A stretch of 64,000 nt of DNA from Brevibacillus gelatini (GTDB lineage: Bacteria; Bacillota; Bacilli; Brevibacillales; Brevibacillaceae), in assembly GCF_003710935.1 (NCBI RefSeq), contig NZ_RHHS01000017.1, positions 186,001 through 250,000 on the forward strand, in the 5' to 3' direction. The notes under the pieces were generated by a model, which was not told the DNA's origin, did not search any database, and saw nothing but the letters and a program-made list of their open reading frames with translations. Below are positions 43,471 through 53,702 of this stretch, one piece after another. How positions within the stretch are numbered: position 1 is the stretch's first letter; each line of letters begins with the position of its first letter. The position numbers and the translations under genes are program-made.

Positions 43471-44778
43471 ATGCGGATGGTCGATATTATCGCCAAAAAG
43501 CGGGACGGCGGCGAACTGACAACAGAGGAAATACAGTTCCTCGTAGACGGATATACAGACGGAACCATTCCGGATTACCAGATGTCCGCATGGGCCATGG
43601 CGGTATTGTTCCGTGGCATGACCGCGCGTGAGACAGCAGATTTGACGCTGGCCATGGCAGGATCGGGCGAGCAGCTCGACCTGTCCTCGCTTGAAGGCAT
43701 CAAGGTGGACAAACACAGCACAGGGGGCGTAGGCGACAAGACGACACTTGTCGTCGCTCCGCTGGTGGCTGCAGCAGGCATTCCGGTAGCGAAAATGTCG
43801 GGCCGCGGTCTGGGCTACTCGGGAGGCACTATCGACAAGCTGGAGTCGTTTCGCGGCTTCCAAGTAGAGCGCACACGCGAGCAGTTTTTGCAGCAGGTGC
43901 GTGATATTGGCGTGTCTGTCATCGGGCAGTCCGGCAATCTGACTCCGGCAGACAAAAAACTGTACGCGCTGCGCGATGTGACCGCGACCGTAGAAGCGGT
44001 TCCGCTGATCGCAAGCTCTATCATGTCCAAAAAGATTGCGGCAGGCGCCGACGCAATCCTGCTTGACGTGAAAGTAGGCAAAGGCGCGTTCATGAAAAAC
44101 CTGGAAGAAGCAGAAACACTGGCGAAAGCGATGGTAGCGATCGGCAGCCAGGTCGGACGCAAAACGGTGGCGGTCATCAGCGACATGAACCAGCCGCTGG
44201 GCTTTGCTGTGGGCAATGCGCTGGAAGTGAAGGAAGCGGTAGAGACGCTTGCAGGCAGAGGGCCGAAAGACTTGACCGAGCTTGTGCTCTCGATTGGCTC
44301 GCGCATGCTTGTTTTGGGTGGACTCGTATCGAACGTCGAGGAAGGCCGGGGCAAGCTGGAGGAGCTGATGGCGAGCGGAAAAGCCGTGGACAAGCTGGCC
44401 GAAATGGTCGAAGCGCAGGGCGGCGACAAAGCGGACGTGTACGACCTGTCCCGTCTGCCGCAGGCGAACATCATCCATGAGTTTGTCGCAAAGCAGGATG
44501 GCTATGTAGAGGCGATTGACGCAGAAGCGGTCGGGCATGCCTCTGTCGTATTGGGAGCTGGCCGTTTGACCAAGGAAATGCCGATTGATCTGGCTGTGGG
44601 CTTTGTGCTGCATAAAAAACGTGGCGATCAGGTTCGTGCCGGAGAGACTCTGGTAACGATCCATGCAAACGACGAGAAGCTGTTGCAAAGCGCGTTGGAA
44701 GAACTGGAAGATGCTTACACGATTTCGACAGAAATTCCGGCTGCACAGCCGCTGATTTATAAAATCGTCGAGGCGTAA
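43471..44778 (+). CDS. pdp: Pyrimidine-nucleoside phosphorylase
   Basis: This 435-residue enzyme phosphorolyses uridine and thymidine. The N-terminal helical domain begins [20 protein letters not shown]. The phosphate site is in [15 protein letters not shown], followed by [19 protein letters not shown]. The C-terminal domain (about 345-435) contains [11 protein letters not shown] and a lipoyl-like segment. Length and start match B. subtilis Pdp. It closes the nucleoside operon before a very strong terminator. Confidence 0.95.
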   Translation: MRMVDIIAKKRDGGELTTEEIQFLVDGYTDGTIPDYQMSAWAMAVLFRGMTARETADLTLAMAGSGEQLDLSSLEGIKVDKHSTGGVGDKTTLVVAPLVAAAGIPVAKMSGRGLGYSGGTIDKLESFRGFQVERTREQFLQQVRDIGVSVIGQSGNLTPADKKLYALRDVTATVEAVPLIASSIMSKKIAAGADAILLDVKVGKGAFMKNLEEAETLAKAMVAIGSQVGRKTVAVISDMNQPLGFAVGNALEVKEAVETLAGRGPKDLTELVLSIGSRMLVLGGLVSNVEEGRGKLEELMASGKAVDKLAEMVEAQGGDKADVYDLSRLPQANIIHEFVAKQDGYVEAIDAEAVGHASVVLGAGRLTKEMPIDLAVGFVLHKKRGDQVRAGETLVTIHANDEKLLQSALEELEDAYTISTEIPAAQPLIYKIVEA

Positions 44779-44805
44779 ATCGCACGGATTGATTGAAGGA
44801 TAAAC

Positions 44806-44853
44806 CAAAAGAAGAGTGTGCTATTTTTGCGTGTGCACACTCTTCTTTTGTGT
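44806..44853 (+). terminator. Terminator of the nucleoside operon
   Basis: A 16-bp perfect stem (44806-44821 with 44835-44850) ends in a T-rich arm. Confidence 0.9.
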
Positions 44854-45108
44854 AAAAAAACAGTTTCTCGAGAAAATATAGTTGATTAAATTGTCATTTT
44901 CCTTTTCAATAGGAGAAGGGATTGCTTGTTTGATTATATAAAATATTTTTTACTGTTAGGCTACACTTTATAATATTTTATATTTCTACTTGTCAAATTT
45001 CGTTGACACCGCTAACATTTCAGATTACTTTTAATGTATCAGACAATTTGTTTAAGATTATTTCGAATTTCGCAAAAAATGGATGGAGGTCCCCGGAAAA
45101 ACGTATTT
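44854..45108 (+). other. AT-rich noncoding gap before the Lrp-type gene
   Basis: Together with the preceding terminator, these 255 bases make up the 330-base gap after pdp. They are markedly AT-rich with many runs of T and A and no credible gene. They hold the promoter listed at 45003-45031. Such curved-looking AT-rich DNA often carries regulator sites, but none can be named. Confidence 0.5.
45003..45031 (+). promoter_or_regulatory. Sigma-A promoter for the Lrp-type regulator
   Basis: A perfect TTGACA (45003-45008), a 17-base spacer and TACTTT (45026-45031) precede the gene. Confidence 0.6.
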
Positions 45109-45579
45109 ATGAGGAAGCTGGATCATGTTGACAGGCAGATTCTGCAAATTCTCCAGGTAGACGGACGAATCCCGTATACAGAAATCGCGCACCAACTCGG
45201 CGTGAGCGAGGGAACCATCCGATCTCGAATTACCCGTCTGCTGCAGGATGGGGTCTTTCAATTCGCGATTCAACCCGACCCGGCAAAGCTTGGGCTGAAA
45301 GTACAGGCGATTATCGGGTTAACCACAAAACTGGGTTTGCAACAAAATGTGGCAGAAGAATTGAGCAAATTATCTGCCGTCCGGTTTGTGGGTGCGTTTA
45401 GCGGTAAGCACGACTTGATTATCCAAGCGTGTTTCCATAGCAATGATGAGCTGATCACATTCGTCAATGAACGACTCTCACAAATTGAAGGGATCGTCGC
45501 CGCTGATGTTTCGCTTGAACTGAAGCAGTACAAAGATTCCTTCTCTATCGTTCACGATGACGAAGTGACCCTGCAGTGA
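45109..45579 (+). CDS. Lrp/AsnC family transcriptional regulator
   Basis: This protein of about 156 residues has an N-terminal helix-turn-helix (LDHVDRQILQILQVDGRIPY, then LGVSEGTIRSRITRLLQDGV) and a C-terminal RAM ligand domain (VGAFSGKHDLIIQACFHSND). The ATG at 45109 gives the usual family start, but GGAGGT lies about 20 bases upstream. Initiation is therefore uncertain, and a start at 45079 is possible. It stands just upstream of oppABCDF on the same strand, so control of peptide uptake by amino acids is a reasonable guess. Confidence 0.85.
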   Translation: MRKLDHVDRQILQILQVDGRIPYTEIAHQLGVSEGTIRSRITRLLQDGVFQFAIQPDPAKLGLKVQAIIGLTTKLGLQQNVAEELSKLSAVRFVGAFSGKHDLIIQACFHSNDELITFVNERLSQIEGIVAADVSLELKQYKDSFSIVHDDEVTLQ

Positions 45580-45691
45580 AAGGGGTTGATGCCTTCTAGC
45601 CGAATTCAGGAAGCTTCGGGCCATGTTCGTTTTTATCGTCTTTTATTTTCTGAAAAAAGACAAAAAAGAAAAAGTACGGGGGGTTATTGCG

Positions 45692-47341
45692 TTGAAAAAG
45701 AATGTATTTGCACTTGTAAGCTCGATTGCAGTATTGGGTACAGCATTGGCAGGTTGCGGCGGCGGCCAGCAAGCTGCACCGGCACCAGCGAACAATACGT
45801 CCAGCGAGCAGCCAGCGGCAACACCAGAAGCAGAGAAAAAACCACAAGTTCTGAAATTGAACCTGCACTCTGAGCCACCTACGGCTGACCCTGGTCTCTC
45901 TGAAGACACGACCTCCGCAGCGATTATCCGCGCTACCTTTGACGGTCTCACTCGCATCGGAGCAGACGGAAAGCCGCATGAGGCTGCTGCCGAGAAAGTA
46001 GAAGTCTCGGAGGACATGCTGACCTACAAGTTCACCATTCGCGACGCAAAATGGAGCAATGGCGATCCGGTAACAGCACACGACTTCGAGTTCGCCTGGA
46101 AGCGGGCACTCGATCCGAAAACCGGTGCAAACTACGCTTATCAGCTCTACTATATTAAAAACGGTGAAAAAGCGAACAAAAACGAAGCCAAGCTTGATGA
46201 TGTTGGTGTGAAGGCACTGGACGACAAGACTTTGGAAGTAAAGCTTGAAAATCCAACTCCATTCTTCCTGGAGCTGACCGCTTTCCCGACCTACTTCCCT
46301 GTTAACAAAAAAGTGCTCGAAAGCAATGAGAAGTGGGCTGGCGAAGCGAAAACCCATGTGGGCAACGGTCCGTTCAAAATGGAATCCTGGGAGCACAAAA
46401 GCAAGCTCGTGCTCGTGAAAAACGAAAACTATTGGGACAAGGATGCCGTGAAGCTCGATCGCATCGAGTTCTCCATGGTAGAGGACGAGAATACCGAATT
46501 GTCCATGTTTGAAAACGGAGAACTGGATTGGGCGGGTGCGCCAATGAGCGCGTTGCCGACAGACGCGATTCCTGCGCTGAAGGATCAAGGCAAAATTACG
46601 ACTCAGCCAATCGCGGGTACGTACTGGTATAAATTCAACGTGGAAAAACCTCCGTTTGATAATGTGAAGATTCGGAAAGCTTTCGCGTACTCGATTAACC
46701 GTCAAGCCCTGATTGACAATATCCTGCAAACCGGACAACTCCCGGCAACAGGCGCAGTACCGCCATCCATGGTGCTGAACGCGAACGGCTACTTCAAGGA
46801 CAACGACCTGGAAACAGCGAAAAAGCTGCTGGAAGAGGGCATGAAAGAAAAAGGCCTGACCAAGCTGCCGCCAATTACCTTGTCGTACAACACTTCCGAA
46901 GCTCACAAAAAGATCGCAGAAGCGATTCAGGACCAATGGAAGAAAAACCTTGGCGTAGAAGTGAAGCTGGAAAACAAAGAGTGGAAAGTGTACCTGGAAG
47001 ACATGCATGAGGGTAACTTCCAGATCGGCCGCATGGGCTGGCTCGGCGACTTTAACGATCCAATCAACTTCCTGGAGCTGTACAAGGACAAATATGGCGG
47101 CAACAACGATACGCGTTGGGAAAATCCGAAGTTCAAGGAGCTCCTGAACCAATCCGCTCTGGAAGCCGATCCGGAAAAACGCAAGAAAATTCTTGCGGAC
47201 GCAGAGCAAATTTTGATGGACGAAATGCCAATCATGCCAATTTATTTCTATACCAACTCTTGGGTACAGAAAGAAAACGTCAAAGGCGTTGTCATTGGCG
47301 GTCTGGGCGACGTCGACTGGAAATGGGCATACGTAGAGTAA
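45692..47341 (+). CDS. oppA: Oligopeptide ABC transporter, substrate-binding lipoprotein
   Basis: This 549-residue lipoprotein binds peptides outside the membrane for the OppBCDF importer. The TTG at 45692, behind GGGGGG, gives a signal peptide KKNVFALVSSIAVLGTALAG with lipid-modified C22 (lipobox LAGC). A short Ala/Pro-rich linker follows, then the SBP family 5 fold (PTADPGLSEDTTSAAIIRAT, later YWYKFNVEKPPFDNVKIRKA). The longer frame would add an implausible N-terminus. A perfect 14-bp stem-loop lies just downstream, before oppB. Confidence 0.92.
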   Translation: MKKNVFALVSSIAVLGTALAGCGGGQQAAPAPANNTSSEQPAATPEAEKKPQVLKLNLHSEPPTADPGLSEDTTSAAIIRATFDGLTRIGADGKPHEAAAEKVEVSEDMLTYKFTIRDAKWSNGDPVTAHDFEFAWKRALDPKTGANYAYQLYYIKNGEKANKNEAKLDDVGVKALDDKTLEVKLENPTPFFLELTAFPTYFPVNKKVLESNEKWAGEAKTHVGNGPFKMESWEHKSKLVLVKNENYWDKDAVKLDRIEFSMVEDENTELSMFENGELDWAGAPMSALPTDAIPALKDQGKITTQPIAGTYWYKFNVEKPPFDNVKIRKAFAYSINRQALIDNILQTGQLPATGAVPPSMVLNANGYFKDNDLETAKKLLEEGMKEKGLTKLPPITLSYNTSEAHKKIAEAIQDQWKKNLGVEVKLENKEWKVYLEDMHEGNFQIGRMGWLGDFNDPINFLELYKDKYGGNNDTRWENPKFKELLNQSALEADPEKRKKILADAEQILMDEMPIMPIYFYTNSWVQKENVKGVVIGGLGDVDWKWAYVE

Positions 47342-47368
47342 TCTAACCAAAGGAATCAGGTATTGCGT

Positions 47369-47400
47369 CAGAGGGTATATGGAAACCCATATACCCTCTG
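47369..47400 (+). other. Perfect stem-loop downstream of oppA
   Basis: A 14-bp perfect stem (47369-47382 with 47387-47400) encloses the loop AAAC and has no T-run. Such elements often protect the 3' end of a binding-protein mRNA and allow more OppA than permease (inference). Confidence 0.7.
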
Positions 47401-47424
47401 CTATGCAATCCCTTCCCATAAATC

Positions 47425-47447
47425 GTTGCCGGCAATCATCCGGCAAC
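47425..47447 (+). other. Second stem-loop in the oppA-oppB gap
   Basis: GTTGCCGG (47425-47432) pairs perfectly with CCGGCAAC (47440-47447) around a 7-base loop; an A-run follows. A third weaker stem pairs 47502-47510 with 47526-47534, shortly before oppB. Confidence 0.55.
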
Positions 47448-47578
47448 AAAAAACAGAGAGAAAAATACAAGCAATCATTTGGGTTATTTACACAGCCGAT
47501 TTTTGCACTGTGTCGGTAACGTCCGCAGTGTAAAGATGGGACGTGAAAGCAATCAAATCTGTCAAGGGGGTAAGTTTG

Positions 47579-48511
47579 TTGATCCGTTATCTTGGTAAGC
47601 GCATCTTTTTCATGCTCATCTCGCTTTTCCTGATCGTAACGGCCACCTTCTTCATCATGAAAGCAGTACCTGGTGGACCATTTACATCAGAGAAAAACGT
47701 GCCGGAGGAGATTAAAGCGGCACTAGAGGCCAAATACAAGCTCGATTTGCCGCTGCACGAGCAGTACTTTGAATACTTGAAGGGTGTCATTACTTGGGAC
47801 TTGGGCCCATCGTTCACCGAGAAATCTTCGACCGTAAACGAAATGATTAGCCGCGGTTTCCCGGTATCCGCGCACTTGGGAGCACAGGCGTTGCTTCTGG
47901 CAATCTTCGGAGGCATTATCCTTGGTGTGATTGCCGCACTGAAGCATAACAAGTGGCAAGACTACTCCGCCATGGTGATAGCAGTTTTGGGGCTGTCCGT
48001 TCCAGGTTTCATCTTGGCATCATTTTATCAATATTTCTTCGCGATTCAATGGGGCCTTTTGCCCATCGCAAAGTGGGAAGGCTTCGAATACACGATTTTG
48101 CCATCTCTCGCACTCTCCGCGTCTCCAATGGCTTTTATCGCCCGTTTGACGCGTTCCAATATGATTGAAGTGCTTGGACAAGACTACATCAAAACGGCAA
48201 AAGCAAAAGGTCTGCATACCTTTACCATTACGGTAAAGCACGCGATCCGCAACGCGCTCTTGCCGGTCATTACTTACCTTGGTCCATTGATTGCCAACAT
48301 CCTGACGGGTGCATTCGTTATCGAGCGTATTTTCGGGGTTCCTGGTCTGGGTCGTGAATTCGTATTGTCCATCACTAACCGCGACTACACGGTTATCATG
48401 GGGACAACGGTCTTCTACTCCATCATTCTCGTAGTGATGATCCTGATTGTAGACATCGCTTACACCTTGATAGACCCACGAATCAAACTCGCAGACGCAG
48501 GAAGGGAGTAA
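47579..48511 (+). CDS. oppB: Oligopeptide ABC transporter permease OppB
   Basis: This 310-residue inner membrane permease has six transmembrane helices (first [20 protein letters not shown]). The permease EAA loop contacting the ATPases lies in [20 protein letters not shown]. The start is the TTG at 47579, eight bases after AAGGGGG; TTG at 47576 is also possible. It pairs with OppC to form the channel. It is 7 bases from oppC. Confidence 0.92.
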   Translation: MIRYLGKRIFFMLISLFLIVTATFFIMKAVPGGPFTSEKNVPEEIKAALEAKYKLDLPLHEQYFEYLKGVITWDLGPSFTEKSSTVNEMISRGFPVSAHLGAQALLLAIFGGIILGVIAALKHNKWQDYSAMVIAVLGLSVPGFILASFYQYFFAIQWGLLPIAKWEGFEYTILPSLALSASPMAFIARLTRSNMIEVLGQDYIKTAKAKGLHTFTITVKHAIRNALLPVITYLGPLIANILTGAFVIERIFGVPGLGREFVLSITNRDYTVIMGTTVFYSIILVVMILIVDIAYTLIDPRIKLADAGRE

Positions 48512-48518
48512 TGTAAAA

Positions 48519-49436
48519 ATGCAGCATTTGACAAAAGAGCATTTTGAACCGATTTCGGTTGATCTTCGTCAGGCCGAAGAGATCAAACGTCCGAGCCTCT
48601 CCTTCTGGGCGGATGTATGGCGTCGCCTGAAAATGAATAAAGTCGCGATGGCTTCCCTGATCTTTATCGTCGCGCTGATTGTTTGTGCGGTCGTGATTCC
48701 GATGGTGTCTAGCAACGACTATTTCACAACGGATTTGGCTGGCAAAAACAAAAAGCCATCCGCTGAGCACTGGTTTGGTACAGATGACCTGGGACGCGAT
48801 ATGTTCGTCCGTATTTGGTACGGCGCTCGCATTTCCCTGGAGGTTGGTCTGGCTGCTGCCTTCATCGACTTGATTATCGGTGTCATCTGGGGCGGTATTG
48901 CCGGCTTCTATGGCGGAAAAGTAGACGAGATCATGATGCGTATCGCAGATATTTTGTTCGCAATCCCGTACTTGCTCGTTGTCATTTTGTTGATGGTCGT
49001 TTTATCCCCTGGGGTCGGCACGATCATTATCGCTCTGACGATAACGGGGTGGATTGGGATGGCCCGGATTGTGCGCGGGCAGATTTTGCAGCTCAAGTCG
49101 CAAGAATTCGTGCTGGCAGCGCGTTCCCTTGGTGCTGACAGCGGCCGTCTGATTTTCAAACACCTGATTCCAAACGCTTTGGGTCCAATCATCGTTACCT
49201 TGAGCTTGACTGTACCGACTGCGATTTTCGCAGAGTCTTTCCTGTCCTTCATCGGTTTGGGGGTTGCGGCACCTGTTGCCTCGTGGGGCACGATGTCGTC
49301 TGAAGGACTGCCGGCCATGAAGTACTATCCGTGGCGGTTGATGTTCCCGGCTGTATTCATCTCCGTAACCATTCTGGCATTCAACTTGTTTGGTGACGGT
49401 CTGCGCGACGCAGTAGACCCACGCCTGCGTAAATAG
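48519..49436 (+). CDS. oppC: Oligopeptide ABC transporter permease OppC
   Basis: This 305-residue second permease has an N-terminal cytoplasmic stretch and OppC_N segment, six helices (VAMASLIFIVALIVCAVVIP first), and the EAA loop VLAARSLGADSGRLIFKHLI. The motif HWFGTDDLGRDMFVRIWYGA is characteristic of OppC/DppC. The ATG at 48519 follows GGAAGGGAG. It is 14 bases before oppD. Confidence 0.92.
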   Translation: MQHLTKEHFEPISVDLRQAEEIKRPSLSFWADVWRRLKMNKVAMASLIFIVALIVCAVVIPMVSSNDYFTTDLAGKNKKPSAEHWFGTDDLGRDMFVRIWYGARISLEVGLAAAFIDLIIGVIWGGIAGFYGGKVDEIMMRIADILFAIPYLLVVILLMVVLSPGVGTIIIALTITGWIGMARIVRGQILQLKSQEFVLAARSLGADSGRLIFKHLIPNALGPIIVTLSLTVPTAIFAESFLSFIGLGVAAPVASWGTMSSEGLPAMKYYPWRLMFPAVFISVTILAFNLFGDGLRDAVDPRLRK

Positions 49437-49450
49437 GAGGGATCATCGAT

Positions 49451-50446
49451 ATGGAACGCATTCTCGAAGTAAAAGACCTGCAAGTTTCCTTCCATACCTA
49501 TGCAGGTGAAGTCAAAGCCGTTCGAGGCGTCAATTTTCACGTAAATCGCGGGGAGGCAGTGGCGATTGTAGGGGAGTCCGGTTGCGGGAAATCCGTAACC
49601 GCCCAAACCTTGATGAAGCTGATCCCGATGCCGCCAGGCGAGATTAAAAAAGGCGAAATCCTCTTTAACGGAGAGGATATCGTCAAAAAATCCAATAAAG
49701 AAATGGAATCCATTCGCGGAAAAGAGATCGGGATGATCTTCCAGGACCCGATGACTTCGCTGAACCCGACGATGACCGTTGGCAACCAGATTGCCGAAGG
49801 ACTCATCAAGCACCAAAACATGAGCCGTGCAGCTGCTCGTGATCGTGCGATTGAGCTGTTGACCATGGTAGGCATCCCGCAACCGGAAAAACGTGTGGAG
49901 CAATATCCACACGAGTTTTCCGGCGGTATGCGCCAACGGGCGATGATTGCGATCGCTCTGGCTTGTTCGCCAAAGCTGTTGATTGCCGATGAGCCGACAA
50001 CAGCTTTGGACGTAACGATTCAGGCGCAGATTTTGGACTTGATGAAAGAGTTGCAAAAGAAAACAGGTACCTCCATTATTCTCATTACGCATGACCTTGG
50101 TGTCGTCGCGGAGATGTGCGACCGCGTAATCGTGATGTACGCCGGTAAAGTGATTGAAACGGGAACGGTAGATGATATTTTCTACAACCCGCAACATCCG
50201 TACACGAAAGGTCTGCTGCGCTCTGTGCCGCGTCTCGACTTGAACCGTGATGAGCCGCTCACTCCGATTTTCGGAACGCCGCCGGATCTTCTGCGTCCGC
50301 CAGTGGGCTGTGGCTTCACTGCCCGCTGCGAATCGGCCATGCGCGTTTGCCAGGAGATCGATCCTGAGTTGAATCAAATCAGCACAACCCAACGAGCAGC
50401 ATGCTGGCTGCAGCACCCGCTCGCTCAGAATCGCGCAGGATCGTAG
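49451..50446 (+). CDS. oppD: Oligopeptide ABC transporter ATP-binding protein OppD
   Basis: This 331-residue ATPase has Walker [13 protein letters not shown], the Q-loop in MIFQDPMTSLNPTMTVGNQI, the signature FSGGMRQRAMIA and Walker B LLIADEPTTALD. The C-terminal extension with conserved cysteines (GCGFTARCESAMRVCQ, later CW) may bind an iron-sulfur cluster, as in other Opp/Dpp ATPases. It is coupled to oppC and oppF by short gaps. Confidence 0.94.
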   Translation: MERILEVKDLQVSFHTYAGEVKAVRGVNFHVNRGEAVAIVGESGCGKSVTAQTLMKLIPMPPGEIKKGEILFNGEDIVKKSNKEMESIRGKEIGMIFQDPMTSLNPTMTVGNQIAEGLIKHQNMSRAAARDRAIELLTMVGIPQPEKRVEQYPHEFSGGMRQRAMIAIALACSPKLLIADEPTTALDVTIQAQILDLMKELQKKTGTSIILITHDLGVVAEMCDRVIVMYAGKVIETGTVDDIFYNPQHPYTKGLLRSVPRLDLNRDEPLTPIFGTPPDLLRPPVGCGFTARCESAMRVCQEIDPELNQISTTQRAACWLQHPLAQNRAGS

Positions 50447-50460
50447 GAGGAGGGTAAACA

Positions 50461-51420
50461 GTGGATAACCGTGATACACTCATTGAAGTACGCAATCTGA
50501 AAAAGTTTTTTACCATTGGCGATAATACACTGAAAGCTGTAAATGATATTTCTTTTGAAATCAAACGGGGAGAAACGCTCGGGGTAGTAGGGGAGTCCGG
50601 TTGTGGAAAGTCCACCGCGGGCCGCACGATTCTTCGCCTGTATGACGCAACGGATGGCGACGTCCTCTTCGAAGGCAAAAGCATCATGAAATTGAACCAT
50701 CAGGAAATGAAGGCGATGCGCCGCAACATGCAGATGATCTTCCAGGACCCGTACGCTTCCTTGAATCCGCGTATGACCGTTGGCGACATCATCGGTGAAG
50801 CCCTTGACATTCACGGTCTTGCTACCGGTCAAAAGCGCAAAGAGCGCATCCAGGAGCTGCTTTCTTTGGTCAGCCTGAACCCTGAGCACATGAACCGTTT
50901 CCCGCACGAGTTTTCGGGCGGTCAGCGCCAGCGCATCGGGATTGCCCGCGCCCTGGCTGTAGAACCGAAGTTTATTGTTTGCGACGAGCCGATTTCCGCT
51001 CTCGACGTATCCGTTCAGGCGCAGGTTGTCAACCTGCTTGAACAGCTCCAGGAAAGAATGGGACTGACCTACATGTTCATCGCCCATGACCTGTCGATGG
51101 TGAAATACATTTCTGACCGGGTAGCGGTGATGTACCTGGGGAAAATGGTAGAGTTGGCTGAAAGTGACGCTTTGTATGAAAAGCCGCTGCATCCATACAC
51201 GCAAGCTCTGCTGTCTGCCATTCCAATCCCAGACCCAGAGGTTGAGCGCAACCGCGAGCGCATCGTGCTGCAGGGCGATGTACCTAGCCCGATGAACCCG
51301 CCAAGCGGATGCCATTTCCGTACGCGTTGCCCGAAAGCAATGCCGGAATGCGCAGCAGCTGTGCCAGTATGGAAGGAAGTCGAGCCAGGACACTTCGCTG
51401 CTTGTCACCTGTACAATTAA
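50461..51420 (+). CDS. oppF: Oligopeptide ABC transporter ATP-binding protein OppF
   Basis: This 319-residue partner ATPase has Walker [33 protein letters not shown], the signature [15 protein letters not shown] and Walker [13 protein letters not shown]. The C-terminal part has [17 protein letters not shown], the usual Cys-rich Opp tail. The GTG at 50461 follows GGAGGAGGG. It is the last gene of the opp operon. Confidence 0.94.
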   Translation: MDNRDTLIEVRNLKKFFTIGDNTLKAVNDISFEIKRGETLGVVGESGCGKSTAGRTILRLYDATDGDVLFEGKSIMKLNHQEMKAMRRNMQMIFQDPYASLNPRMTVGDIIGEALDIHGLATGQKRKERIQELLSLVSLNPEHMNRFPHEFSGGQRQRIGIARALAVEPKFIVCDEPISALDVSVQAQVVNLLEQLQERMGLTYMFIAHDLSMVKYISDRVAVMYLGKMVELAESDALYEKPLHPYTQALLSAIPIPDPEVERNRERIVLQGDVPSPMNPPSGCHFRTRCPKAMPECAAAVPVWKEVEPGHFAACHLYN

Positions 51421-51430
51421 GTTTTCTTGA

Positions 51431-51470
51431 GGAAAGCGAGTTCTCGAATGCCGGGGCTCGCTTCCCTTTC
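51431..51470 (+). terminator. Probable terminator of the opp operon
   Basis: AAAGCGAG (51433-51440) pairs with CTCGCTT (51457-51463), followed by a pyrimidine-rich tract CCCTTTC. It is weaker than the other terminators. Confidence 0.55.
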
Positions 51471-51488
51471 ATAAAAGCAAGGGAAACT

Positions 51489-51543
51489 CTTGAAAAGAAG
51501 GCGATAGAAGGTACTTATGTAAACCTTTTCAAGGGATTTTTTT
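51489..51543 (+). terminator. Long-loop hairpin with U-run before the chemoreceptor gene
   Basis: CTTGAAAAG (51489-51497) pairs perfectly with CTTTTCAAG (51525-51533) and is followed by GGG and eight T residues. It could be a second opp terminator or an attenuator in the leader of the chemoreceptor gene. Confidence 0.5.
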
Positions 51544-51589
51544 CAAGAACAACACTGGGAAAATGAGGGCATGAAAAGGAGGCAGCATC

Positions 51590-53662
51590 ATGAGCGGGTT
51601 ATTGTCGCCAAAATGGAAAAAGAAAGGGGGCAAGTTTTCGCTTTCAGACAAAGTAAACATCAAGAGCTTACTCGCGACCGAAAAACTGCGCGGTTCCCTG
51701 GCAACCAAAATGATTGTTTTTGGCCTGATTCTTGTACTAATCATTATAGGTTCTCTGCAGTACATAGCGCTTTCTTTTTCAAAATCAACTTTGTTCTCCA
51801 TTACTTCCAGGCAAGCGAAGATGCTGGCGGAGCAGCACGCGGCCAGCATGGAAGACTGGCTTCAGACGATCAGGAAGTCGACAGAATCGGCGGCAGCAAA
51901 ACGGGTCATGACGACAGAGCTGGAGCCGCTGATTAAGGAACAATTCACGCTGTTGCGGCAAGCGCATAAGGAAATTACGAAAATTTATTTGGTGGACAGC
52001 AGTACCGGGAAATCGCTTTACTCGCTGACAGGGAAAAACGAGATTGATTTCAAGCAGAAGCAGTATTTTCAACGGGTCATGAGTACCGGGAAAACAGTGA
52101 TTTCCGATGAGGAAATTGTGGAAGGCGTAAATAAGGGCATTCTCTATATCGCAGCGCCGATTGGCGAGAAAAACGACGATACAAGCCGTCTGCTCGTCGT
52201 CGGATTCTCGATTGACCAGATAACCGGAAAAATTCCTGAAATCTCTTTCATGCAAAACGGATATGCGTTTGTCGTTCGTCAAGACGGCCTCGTCGTCGCC
52301 CACCAAAACCCGGAAAACAACAACAAGCTGGTACTTGCCGGGCAGTCGGACTACGAGGAAATGCTGGAGATGATGAAGTATGAAACCAGCAACAGCTTGC
52401 TGTACTCCGATCACGGCAAGGATTCGTTTGCCGCTTTTGCCCCGATTCAAATGTTGAAGTGGAATGTCGTCCTGTCGACTGGCAGCGATGAAGTGTACGG
52501 CGAAGTGAACGGAATGTGGCTGTACTTTGTCCTGTTCAGCCTGCCGATTATTGCGCTGTCTGTCTGGGCGATCTGGTGGTTCGCCAAACGGATTCGCCTC
52601 TCGCTGTTTGCGATTGCAAGAGACATGGAGCGAATCGGCTCCGGGCACTTTGACGTTCATGTCAAGGTAAACGGCAACGACGAGTTGGCGATGGTAGGCC
52701 GCAAAATGAATGAAATGGCCGCCGAACTGCGCAAGCTGATCGCGCTTGTGCAGGGACAAGCAACCCAGTTGAACGTGGCCACAGACGAGCTGACGCAGTT
52801 TGCCCATGACAACAAAGGAGCGATCAACGTCATTACCGACAATATCTCAACCATCGCGCAACGAGTCTCCACCCAGACAAACGAGGTGCAAGCGACAGCG
52901 CTGACAGTTTCTGAAATCTCGCAGGGCGTCGAGCAGGTAGCAATCGCGGCGGAAGCGACTTCCATCGCAACGACGCGGACATTTGAGCGTGCCCAGGGCG
53001 GCATGCAGCTCGTGGAGGACGTCATTGACACGGTTCGCCGCGCTTCTGGCGAAGTGGAGCGGACAGCCGTGCAAATGCACAGCCTGCGGGAGCGTGCCCG
53101 CGAGATTACAAGTATCGTGGAAATGATTACAGGCATTGCCTCCCAGACGAATCTGCTGGCGCTGAATGCGGCGATTGAAGCGGCACGTGCTGGCGAAGCA
53201 GGACGGGGCTTCTCTGTCGTAGCGAGCGAGGTGCGCAAGCTGGCAGAAGAGAGCAGTTCCTTCTCCGAGCGTATTGCCATGATTGCTCACTCGATCAACG
53301 ACGAAGCCATGGATATGACCAAGCATATGGATGAAATCGTCACGATGGTAGGGGGCGGCCTGCAGTCTGTCGAATCTGTCGGCAAGGCGTTCCAAAACAT
53401 CGTGGCCGAGATTCAGTCGGCAGCAGAGCAAAGCGAGTCGATGACGGCGACCTCCGAGGAAATGGCCGCAGGCAATCAGGTTGTGACCAACTCAATCCAG
53501 CGGTTGGCCAGCATGTCTGATGAAATCAGCGAATCGATCTCCGGGGTTGTCGAGACGGTTGATGAACAACTGAATTCGATTGCACGCATCAACGAAAATG
53601 TGGAACAACTGAAAAAGATGGCGGACGAGTTGACGCAAAGCGTCAGCCGGTTTGTAATCTAG
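51590..53662 (+). CDS. Methyl-accepting chemotaxis protein
   Basis: This 690-residue chemoreceptor has a basic N-terminus and transmembrane helix 1 (residues about 40-62, [20 protein letters not shown]). A Cache-type outside sensor domain (about 65-300) includes [20 protein letters not shown]. Transmembrane helix 2 (about 305-327) is followed by a HAMP domain and the long signalling hairpin with tip [20 protein letters not shown]. The start ATG at 51590 follows AAAAGGAGG. The ligand is unknown; a peptide or amino acid would fit the neighbouring opp genes (inference). Confidence 0.93.
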   Translation: MSGLLSPKWKKKGGKFSLSDKVNIKSLLATEKLRGSLATKMIVFGLILVLIIIGSLQYIALSFSKSTLFSITSRQAKMLAEQHAASMEDWLQTIRKSTESAAAKRVMTTELEPLIKEQFTLLRQAHKEITKIYLVDSSTGKSLYSLTGKNEIDFKQKQYFQRVMSTGKTVISDEEIVEGVNKGILYIAAPIGEKNDDTSRLLVVGFSIDQITGKIPEISFMQNGYAFVVRQDGLVVAHQNPENNNKLVLAGQSDYEEMLEMMKYETSNSLLYSDHGKDSFAAFAPIQMLKWNVVLSTGSDEVYGEVNGMWLYFVLFSLPIIALSVWAIWWFAKRIRLSLFAIARDMERIGSGHFDVHVKVNGNDELAMVGRKMNEMAAELRKLIALVQGQATQLNVATDELTQFAHDNKGAINVITDNISTIAQRVSTQTNEVQATALTVSEISQGVEQVAIAAEATSIATTRTFERAQGGMQLVEDVIDTVRRASGEVERTAVQMHSLRERAREITSIVEMITGIASQTNLLALNAAIEAARAGEAGRGFSVVASEVRKLAEESSSFSERIAMIAHSINDEAMDMTKHMDEIVTMVGGGLQSVESVGKAFQNIVAEIQSAAEQSESMTATSEEMAAGNQVVTNSIQRLASMSDEISESISGVVETVDEQLNSIARINENVEQLKKMADELTQSVSRFVI

Positions 53663-53669
53663 GACGAAT

Positions 53670-53700
53670 CCCTTCTGCGAAATGCGGAAGGGGTTTTTTT
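53670..53700 (+). terminator. Terminator of the chemoreceptor gene
   Basis: CCCTTCTGC (53670-53678) pairs with GCGGAAGGG (53684-53692) with one wobble, followed by seven T residues. Confidence 0.85.
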
Positions 53701-53702
53701 GT

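Noticed and set aside
42589-44808. A 739-codon reverse open frame across punA and pdp
   Set aside because: It spans two well-identified genes and their gap; the length comes from high-GC coding bias on the opposite strand.
45638-45661. Hairpin (GTCTTTT/AAAAGAC) before oppA as a terminator of the Lrp-type gene
   Set aside because: Weak A-T stem and no T-run after it; it lies within the oppA leader.
45596-47470. A long reverse-strand open frame covering oppA
   Set aside because: It mirrors the codon pattern of oppA, which has a lipobox and family motifs; the reverse product is Phe/Arg/His-rich and shows no family feature.
51421-51589. Cyclic-di-GMP riboswitch before the chemoreceptor
   Set aside because: The GEMM core elements are absent; the visible structure is a simple hairpin with U-run.
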